DNA of 28,040 nucleotides from CAZCAC01 sp964496575. Lineage in GTDB: Bacteria > Planctomycetota > UBA1135 > GCA-002686595. This document shows positions 7,965 through 13,742 of the stretch, one piece after another; position 1 is the first letter of the stretch, and each line of letters opens with the position of its first letter. The stretch spans positions 1 to 28,040 of the forward strand of contig CAZCAC010000115.1 in NCBI GenBank assembly GCA_964496575.1, in the 5' to 3' direction. The notes beneath the pieces are model-generated. The model saw only the letters and a list, made by a program, of their open reading frames with translations, was not told where the DNA came from and did no database searches. The position numbers and the translations under genes are program-made.

Positions 7965-8960
7965 GTGAAGTGGGGTCGCGTCCTGCTCGGCTCGACCCCC
8001 TTGATCGCGTGGTTCTGCTTCTCCCTCCTGTATCACGGGTTCCTCGTCCCCAACACGGCTCCCGCGAAGCTGTGTGAGGAGATCACCGTCGGCGAGTACG
8101 TGCACGAAGGACTCGTGTACACGGCGGAGCTGATCCGCTGGGATCCGGTCGCGGTTCCCATCCTGGTGATGGCACTGGTGATCACCGTCGGGGCGGCGTT
8201 GCGCCGGCTGTCGGGAAAGGGCGACTCGCGCGACGGTCGGCTCGCAGCCCTGGGAGTCGGGGTCTTCCTCTACGGTGGATACGTCCTGTGGATCGGCGGC
8301 GGGTTCCTGTCGGGCCGCTTCTGGGCGCCGGCGCTATTCTCGGCGATCCTGGTGATCGCCTTCGGAAGTGGAGAGTTCGTGCAACGGCTTCGGGCCTCGT
8401 CTTCCAGCAGGAGGCTCGCCACCGCCCTCGGCGCGCTGGCTCTGCTGGGCGCGCTCTTCGCCTTCGGCCACGGCTTCACCGAGGAGGGGCGTGGCCCCAT
8501 CCACGCTCGCTCGCTGGCACACTATCGCCTCGAGTCCGACGGCTCCTGGAGCATGACGGAGAAGGCCGCGAAGTGGTGGGACGCGGGACTGAAGCACCGG
8601 CGCCTCGCCGAGGGCAGCCGCGACCGCTACGTGACCTCCTTCGGGGTCATCGGCTTCAAGGGTCTGGCCGCCGGCCCCGAGGTGACGGTCGTCGACCGCC
8701 ACGGCCTGGCCGATCCCCTGCTGGCCCGGCTGCCGCTCGACCCGAGCGAGCCGTGGCGGATCGGGCACCTCAAGCGGGCGATCCCCGCGGGGTACGTCGT
8801 CGCGCGCCAGACCGGCTCGCTGGAAGGGATGCAGCCCGGCCTTCGCGAGTACGACGAGCACCTCCGGCGGATCGTGGCGGGGCCGATCTTCGAGTGGGAA
8901 CGGCTGAAGACGATTCTGAGCTTCCACCTGGGCCGCTACGACCACCTGCTCGAGGAATAG
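7965..8960 (+). CDS. ZomB/AftB-like membrane glycosyltransferase, C-terminal part after the in-frame TGA
   Basis: 331 residues in the same frame as the preceding ORF, separated only by TGA-CGA-GGG. GTG 7965 is a possible restart, but the only purine-rich sequence (GAGG) is about 2 nt away, too close to be a good ribosome site. The content is family-typical: LLGSTPLIAWFCFSLLYHGF, LVPNTAPAK, further helices, and the extracytoplasmic C-terminal part (DRYVTSFGVIGFKG, VVDRHGLADPLLAR). The codon at 7956 most simply derives from CGA (Arg) by one C-to-T change, because a loop Arg would fit between these helices. The gene is therefore probably a recent nonsense pseudogene. Two polypeptides, readthrough, or a sequencing error are alternatives. 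Confidence 0.7.
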   Translation: MKWGRVLLGSTPLIAWFCFSLLYHGFLVPNTAPAKLCEEITVGEYVHEGLVYTAELIRWDPVAVPILVMALVITVGAALRRLSGKGDSRDGRLAALGVGVFLYGGYVLWIGGGFLSGRFWAPALFSAILVIAFGSGEFVQRLRASSSSRRLATALGALALLGALFAFGHGFTEEGRGPIHARSLAHYRLESDGSWSMTEKAAKWWDAGLKHRRLAEGSRDRYVTSFGVIGFKGLAAGPEVTVVDRHGLADPLLARLPLDPSEPWRIGHLKRAIPAGYVVARQTGSLEGMQPGLREYDEHLRRIVAGPIFEWERLKTILSFHLGRYDHLLEE

Positions 8961-8978
8961 CCTTCGGAACCGGGAGCC

Positions 8979-10010
8979 TCAGTCTCCGGCCGTCCCCCCG
9001 AAGCCCCGGATCTCCGGCGAGGTCTTCTGGAAGGTGACCAGCATGCCGTTCCCCTGCTCCCGGCCGCCGTCCATGACGTACTTCTCGCGGATCACCTTCG
9101 GATCGGTCTCGCCTCGGAACCAGCTGGTGTGAATGATCTGACGCTCGAGCTTCTCGGGCTTGTCCGGGTCGCCGGGGGCGAAGATCCTGATCGTCTTGCT
9201 GCGGAAGTCGCAGCTCATGATCTTCGTCTTCTTGAAGTCCTTCGGGCTCTTCTGGATCAGCTCGGTCAGCTGCGAACGCACGTTGTTGCCGTCGAAGTTC
9301 AGCTTCCGGCAGTTCTCGATCGTCGTGCGCGCCCCACCGAGGTCGTTGTTGCGCACCAGCGCGTCCCAGGCGTTGTCGAGGTACAGGCCTCCGGAGAGGC
9401 CGACGAACCGGCTATTGGAGCCTCCGGTGGAAGTCGCACCGGAGAGGGTTCCGTCGACGGGTTTGTTGTTCAGGATCAGCACCTTGAGCTTGGCGCGGTT
9501 GCGCTTCGACCGATCGATGCCCTGGATGCGCACGGGCGCCGACACGGCCGAGTCCTGGAGATCGACCTGCCCGCCGAGCATCTTCAGCGAGAGGGTCGCC
9601 GATTCCCGGATCCCCAGGTTGTTCAGGTAGACCTCGCAGCTCGCCGGTCCCTCAGGTGAGGTGCGGATCCCGCCGCCGTCGGTGAAGTCCGTCTGGGTGA
9701 TCAGGAGGTCCTTGCAGTCGGGCATCAGCTCGATCGTCACGTTGCGGATCTCGTTCCGCTTCCCGGTGGCCGCCTTGATCTCCAGCTTCCCCGAGACCTC
9801 CAGGACGGCACCGCTCCCCTTGCCGACCAGGGTCATCTGGCGCAGGGAGACGACGGTCTGGTTGTGCGGGATGCGGACGCGCCCTTCGACGGTGTAGGTG
9901 GCGCCGTCGGTGCGGAGCGTGGCGTTCTTCAGGGGAAACGGCTCTTCCGGCGGAAGCGAAGAGGCGTCGGCGGCGAGCGGAACGATCAGCAGGAGCGTGG
10001 CGAGGTTCAT
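8979..10010 (-). CDS. Secreted right-handed beta-helix-like protein
   Basis: 343 residues from the ATG at 10010, which opens directly on a signal peptide (MNLATLLLIVPLAADASS). A longer upstream frame exists but does not look like protein. The body is a succession of short beta-strand turns with Asn/Asp at ladder-like positions (NEIRNVTIELMPDCKDLLI, TQTDFTDGGG, NLGIRESATLSL, SRFVGLSGGLYLDNAWDAL, VRNNDLGG, CRKLNFDGNNV). This is the pattern of parallel beta-helix (pectate-lyase-like) folds. No catalytic motif could be assigned. It is convergent with the split glycosyltransferase gene (18-bp gap) and divergent from the DUF2891 gene. Confidence 0.7.
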   Translation of the reverse strand: MNLATLLLIVPLAADASSLPPEEPFPLKNATLRTDGATYTVEGRVRIPHNQTVVSLRQMTLVGKGSGAVLEVSGKLEIKAATGKRNEIRNVTIELMPDCKDLLITQTDFTDGGGIRTSPEGPASCEVYLNNLGIRESATLSLKMLGGQVDLQDSAVSAPVRIQGIDRSKRNRAKLKVLILNNKPVDGTLSGATSTGGSNSRFVGLSGGLYLDNAWDALVRNNDLGGARTTIENCRKLNFDGNNVRSQLTELIQKSPKDFKKTKIMSCDFRSKTIRIFAPGDPDKPEKLERQIIHTSWFRGETDPKVIREKYVMDGGREQGNGMLVTFQKTSPEIRGFGGTAGD

Positions 10011-10175
10011 CGGCTCGAGGGCATTGCGAGAGCGGGCACTTGTCCCCGGGGGTCCTCCCCGGCCCCGGTCAGTCTGAGGCGTTCGAAGCCCATCGCTACG
10101 AATGCCCATTTGGGGTCGAGGGCCGTACGGCGATGAGGAAGCACCGAGAGGTGCGCGACGCCGTATCCTGGCCGG

Positions 10176-11225
10176 ATGATCTCCGAGGCCGTGTCTTCCC
10201 TCCTGCTGGGCCAGCGCGAGCTCACCGCTGGCGACGTGGAGCCCTTCGTCGACCTGGCCCTCGCCGCGGTCGAGCTCGAGTATCCGTACAACCTCTCGCT
10301 GTACGCGAATACGGCAGCCGACGTCGCCCCGCCGAGGAAGGTGACCCCGATCTTCTACGGTGCGTTCGACTGGCACTCTTCGGTGCACGGGCACTGGACG
10401 CTGGCGCGGTGCGCCAGGCTCTTTCCGGAGGCGCACTGGGCCGAGAGGTGTCGGGCCTGGCTCGACGAGGCGATTCGTCCTGGAAGCGTCGAGGTGGAGC
10501 GCTCGTTCCTCGAGGCCCGCCCGACCTTCGAGCGTCCCTACGGACTGGCCTGGCTCCTGTGCCTGCACCGGGAGCTCGTCTCGTGGGCGAGCGGTGGCGA
10601 TCGGGACGCCCGGCGCTGGGCGCGGACGCTCGAGCCGCTCGCCGCCGTCGCGCGAGAGCACTTCGCCGCGTGGCTGCCCCGACTCCGCTACCCGGTGCGC
10701 ACGGGAGTCCACAGCCAGTCGGCGTTCGGGCTGGGGCTCGCTCACGACTGGGCGGCGGAGAACGACTCCGGGTTCGAGGAGCAGATTCGCGCTCGGGCCG
10801 TCGACCTCTACGGAGACGATCGCGACTACCCGCTGCACCTGGAGCCCTCCGGCGAGGACTTCCTCTCGCCGAGTCTGGGCGTGGCGGACCTGATGCGGCG
10901 AGTGCTGCCGCGTTCGGAGTTCCAGGCGTGGTGGGAGCGCGTGCTACCCGACGCGGAGAGCGCCGCGGAGTGGCTGGGACCGGTCGAGGTCACCGACCGC
11001 AGCGATGGACGGATCTGCCACCTCGATGGACTCCACCTCAGCCGGGCCTTCATGCTGAGGTCGATCGCGGCCGCTCTGGATCCGGTCGGGACCGACCGGA
11101 GGCAGGCGCTGGAAGACGCGGCGCTCGCGCAGGCCTCGGCCGGACTCTCCGCCATCGAGGCGAGCAGCTACGAGGGAACCCACTGGCTCGGGTCCTTCGC
11201 GGTGTACCTGCTCACCGATGCGTAG
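10176..11225 (+). CDS. DUF2891 family protein
   Basis: The protein has 349 residues. The motif IFYGAFDWHSSVHGHWTLAR (about 60-80) is the DUF2891 signature. Further family-like blocks include RPYGLAWLLCLHREL, RTGVHSQSAFGLGLAHDW, SGEDFLSPSLGVADLMRRVL and SSYEGTHWLGSFAVYLL at the end. The predicted fold is alpha/alpha-barrel-like and cytoplasmic (no signal peptide). The biochemical role of the family is unknown to me; the conserved His/Trp/Asp residues suggest a sugar-processing pocket, which is speculation. The length is normal. No clear Shine-Dalgarno is seen before the ATG. The palindromic element at 11227 starts right after its stop. Confidence 0.85.
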   Translation: MISEAVSSLLLGQRELTAGDVEPFVDLALAAVELEYPYNLSLYANTAADVAPPRKVTPIFYGAFDWHSSVHGHWTLARCARLFPEAHWAERCRAWLDEAIRPGSVEVERSFLEARPTFERPYGLAWLLCLHRELVSWASGGDRDARRWARTLEPLAAVAREHFAAWLPRLRYPVRTGVHSQSAFGLGLAHDWAAENDSGFEEQIRARAVDLYGDDRDYPLHLEPSGEDFLSPSLGVADLMRRVLPRSEFQAWWERVLPDAESAAEWLGPVEVTDRSDGRICHLDGLHLSRAFMLRSIAAALDPVGTDRRQALEDAALAQASAGLSAIEASSYEGTHWLGSFAVYLLTDA

Positions 11226-11226
11226 A

Positions 11227-11319
11227 ATACGGTGTCGCACACCTTACCGCTGTCTTGCGACAAGACCGTCCCGCACGCGAGTCTGTCGCAAAGCCGCGGC
11301 GTGGTGTTCGACACCGTAT
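11227..11319. repeat. Imperfect ~93-bp palindromic element, copy 1
   Basis: The ends are inverted repeats (ATACGGTGTCGCACACC versus GGTGTTCGACACCGTAT, 16 of 17 matching as inverted). The interior keeps pairing around GCGACAAGAC/GTCTGTCGC, so transcripts could fold into a long imperfect hairpin. A second copy in opposite orientation lies at 13306-13396, about 85% identical by eye. This copy follows the DUF2891 stop by one base and could act as its terminator or mRNA-stabilising hairpin. Confidence 0.75.
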
Positions 11320-11336
11320 CTCCGTGCAACTACCTG

Positions 11337-11519
11337 CTACCGATGCGGGTTCACGCGCCAGGAGATGTCGTCTGGCACGCGTTCGTACGAGTACGGCAAT
11401 GTGAGTGTTCCGCCGTCATCGATCAGGTCCTTGCCCACTGACCAGAGGAAAAGGGAACCGTCCTTCTCCTCACGCCAGCGAAGTGGCTTGCCGTCGAGGG
11501 GATCGGGAGACGAAGGATT
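11337..11519 (-). pseudogene. C-terminal remnant of a planctomycete-type secreted protein
   Basis: The minus strand, ending at the TAG at 11337-11339, reads PDPLDGKPLRWREEKDGSLF then LWSVGKDLIDDGG and ends WRVNPHR. The DP.DGKPLR(W/Y)R...VxxVGxDxxDDGG pattern is common at the end of large secreted hypothetical proteins in Planctomycetota. An in-frame stop (11520-11522) lies directly upstream and nothing earlier in this frame resembles the rest of such a protein. Only ~60 codons survive. It lies between the two palindromic elements. Confidence 0.5.
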
Positions 11520-11662
11520 TCACGAACAGCCCATCCCGCTTCCGCGGCTCCGATGGCGACAGGTGCTTCCCGTGTTCGTCGTTGCTCGCGCGGCCCATTC
11601 CTTCATCTCTCCACTCCCTGATATCCCCCTGACCCGAGTCCAGAACGAAGTCGGGGCGAGAA

Positions 11663-11685
11663 ACGACACGGCGATACGGTGTCGT
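11663..11685. repeat. Short hairpin sharing its core with the palindromic elements
   Basis: ACGACAC-9 nt-GTGTCGT is a perfect 7-bp inverted repeat 47 bp before the M48 start. GATACGGTGTCG (11673-11684) is an exact inverted copy of 11309-11320 at the right end of palindromic element 1. It may be a degenerate half-element or an operator-like site in the leader of the peptidase gene. Confidence 0.4.
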
Positions 11686-11732
11686 GCGTCTCGTCACACT
11701 CGAGACCGGGATGAAGTAACCTGGGACGCCAC

Positions 11733-13286
11733 ATGGACCCCCTGGACGCCGCAAGATCCGCATTGCCCACCTGGGCCGTATACGGCAATGCCGTTCTCGG
11801 TCTGGGCCTCGCCGGCGCCTCCACTTTGCTGATCTCGGCAATTGCCTGGCGGATCTCACGCCCCACCGGGATTGGCGGCGCCCACTGGACGGAGCAGGCC
11901 CGGCAGTGCTGGGCGGGAAGACAGCTCCTACAGGCCGCGCTGGTGCACTGCTTCCTCCTGTTCGGGTGGCTGGGCGCCTTCCTACTGGGACCACTGGCAC
12001 CGATCGGGCCAGAGGACCACGTGGTGGCCGTCGCCATCGGGATCTACTCTCTGGCCCTGGTTCTCCCCGTGTTGCACGGGCGTCGCTGCCGCCGGCTGCT
12101 TTCCGACACGAGACCCCGGTCCGGCCGTCTGGCGCACATCGTCGTGATGCAGCTCCAGACCGTGGTCGTGGCGCTCACGATGCTCCTGCTGCCCGCGGAG
12201 ATCGATCCGGTCTTCTGGATCGTGGCTGGCCTGGGCGGCGTCCTTCTCGTGTTCACGCTGCTCGGCGGGGGTTGCCTCCTGGCGGGCTGGCTGGGTCTCT
12301 TCCGCCCCGGGCCGGCCTGGCTCTGCGAGGTGGCCAGGGACGAGGCACGCGCGCGGCGAATCGAGATGCCTCGTGTTCTCGTCGGAGAGATGCCGGCGGC
12401 GAACGCCTTCGCCCACCCCCTGCTCTCGCGCATCATCGTCACGAGCCGGCTGCTCGAGGTCCTCGAGAGGGATCAGACCCGAACGGTCATCGCCCACGAG
12501 GTCGCGCATCTCGCGAATCACCGACGGCAGACCTGGGCCTACCTGATTCTCAGCCTCCCCCTGTGGCTGACGTTCATGGGAGCCCGACCGATGATCGCAC
12601 ACCTCGGCCTGGTTGCCTGGATCATCGCGCTTGCGCTGGGCTGGGCTCTCCAGTTCCTCCACACCCGGCTCTGCCGGGGAGCAGAGACCGAAGCGGATGA
12701 ACTGGCGCGCGAATCCGCTTCAGGTCCTCGGGCCTACGCCGAGACTCTCGAGAGACTGCACAGAGACAACCTCGCGCCTGCCGTCCTCGAGAGTCAGTCC
12801 CGCACGCACCCGGAACTGTACGACCGCATCAGTGACACGGGAGTCACGTCGGAGTACGAACGACCGACACCGCCCCCGCCTCGAGAGAACGCCCGCATCG
12901 GCCTCTACCTCCTGGCGCTGGGTCTGGTGGCCACCGTCTTCGTAGTGCAAGGCGTGATCGGGTTGACGACGATCGATAGCGAGAAGGGCGTTCTGCGGGC
13001 GATTGCCGTGACGGGAGGAACGGGAGAGCTTCTCCAGCTGGCCGGGGTCCACCGCCTGGACGACGGAGCATTCCTGGCCGCAGAGTCGCTGTTCCGCTGC
13101 GCCGAGAGCCTGGATCCCGACAGCCCGGCAAACCCCGCGTACCTCGCCATCACCCTGGCCGAGCAGGGCCGCACGACGGAGGCGCAGACTGCGCTCGAGC
13201 GAGCCGAGGAGCTGCTGACGCCCGATCTGGGAGGCCTTCACCAACTCATGCCGATCGTGGACCGCGCGAGGACGGCAGTGCGATAG
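11733..13286 (+). CDS. Membrane-embedded M48-family zinc metallopeptidase with TPR-like tail
   Basis: The protein has 517 residues. Several N-terminal hydrophobic segments (about 18-40, 68-90, 97-113, 138-180) anchor it in the inner membrane. The zinc site is plain: VIAHEVAHLANH (HExxH 255-259), and the third ligand is probably Glu318 in GAETEADELA. Two more hydrophobic segments lie between and after these, plus one at about 390-415. The C-terminus (about 430-517: LFRCAESLDPDSPANPAYLA, AQTALERAEELL) looks like a TPR pair. M48 enzymes (HtpX, BlaR1/MecR1-like) cleave membrane or misfolded proteins. The BlaR1-like layout, with helices around the protease domain, would allow signalling, but no repressor gene is adjacent. 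The gene is enclosed by the inverted pair of palindromic elements. Confidence 0.85.
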   Translation: MDPLDAARSALPTWAVYGNAVLGLGLAGASTLLISAIAWRISRPTGIGGAHWTEQARQCWAGRQLLQAALVHCFLLFGWLGAFLLGPLAPIGPEDHVVAVAIGIYSLALVLPVLHGRRCRRLLSDTRPRSGRLAHIVVMQLQTVVVALTMLLLPAEIDPVFWIVAGLGGVLLVFTLLGGGCLLAGWLGLFRPGPAWLCEVARDEARARRIEMPRVLVGEMPAANAFAHPLLSRIIVTSRLLEVLERDQTRTVIAHEVAHLANHRRQTWAYLILSLPLWLTFMGARPMIAHLGLVAWIIALALGWALQFLHTRLCRGAETEADELARESASGPRAYAETLERLHRDNLAPAVLESQSRTHPELYDRISDTGVTSEYERPTPPPPRENARIGLYLLALGLVATVFVVQGVIGLTTIDSEKGVLRAIAVTGGTGELLQLAGVHRLDDGAFLAAESLFRCAESLDPDSPANPAYLAITLAEQGRTTEAQTALERAEELLTPDLGGLHQLMPIVDRARTAVR

Positions 13287-13305
13287 TCTGCCCTTCTTCG
13301 CGGAA

Positions 13306-13396
13306 ACGGTGTCGCACACACAGCCGCGGTATTGCGGCAGACCCGCGTGCGGCACTGTCTTGTCGCAGAACAGCGGCAAGGTGTGCGACACCGCAT
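13306..13396. repeat. Imperfect ~91-bp palindromic element, copy 2 (inverted relative to copy 1)
   Basis: It starts ACGGTGTCGCACAC and ends GTGTGCGACACCGCAT. Its reverse complement aligns to copy 1 over its whole length with about 13 differences. It starts 20 bp after the M48 stop, so it lies where a terminator would be expected. Copies 1 and 2 flank a ~2-kb segment as inverted repeats. Confidence 0.75.
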
Positions 13397-13445
13397 CGCC
13401 GCCGCATCGCCGTATCGCAGCGCGCAGATCTCATGGTCGACTTCC

Positions 13446-13488
13446 CGAAGCGGGTCACAGGGCTCCGGGCCCCGCGGAGGAGAGCCGC
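13446..13488. repeat. 43-bp direct repeat, copy 1 (mate at 16293-16335)
   Basis: This copy matches 16293-16335 at 38 of 43 positions, including the shared end GCGGAGGAGAGCCGC, which can form a small hairpin (GCGG/CCGC). The two copies lie in direct orientation on either side of the FG-GAP gene and its decayed tail copy. Confidence 0.6.
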
Positions 13489-13605
13489 TGCTGGGAGGAG
13501 GTCCGACAACGCCTCCGAAGGCGCCCGACGAGCACGGGAACAGCTCACTCCTCGTATCTACACGTCTTGCGGGCTTGGCTTGGAGCGCCTATCCTCGGAG
13601 TGGAG

Positions 13606-13707
13606 GGGTCGGAGGTGCCACCAACCGTGGTACCGCACGACCGACGACCCGCCCTGCGGGTCGGGGTCGACGACTTCAACAGCTTCATCGAGTTCGCGGC
13701 CGGATGA
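13606..13707 (+). pseudogene. Decayed copy of the shared C-terminal domain
   Basis: The DNA aligns with the end of the FG-GAP gene (16166 onwards). The frame reads QPWYRTTDDPPCGSG, where the intact copy has QLWYRTIDDPPCGTG. One G is then missing, and the next frame reads VDDFNSFIEFAAG before a TGA. Only the last ~30 codons of the domain remain and there is no gene body in front of them, so this is a scar left by recombination or deletion of another member of the same secreted family. Confidence 0.6.
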
Positions 13708-13742
13708 CAACTCCAGCGGTCCCCACGGGATCAGCAGAAGAC

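Noticed and set aside
11227..13396. Composite transposon or insertion sequence bounded by the inverted palindromic elements
   Set aside because: No transposase or integrase is encoded between them, each element is itself palindromic, and no target-site duplication was seen. They are reported as a repeat pair only.
13332..13742. In-frame N-terminal extension of the FG-GAP protein back to 13332
   Set aside because: The extension would cross the palindromic element and the decayed tail copy. A proper signal peptide begins at 13743.
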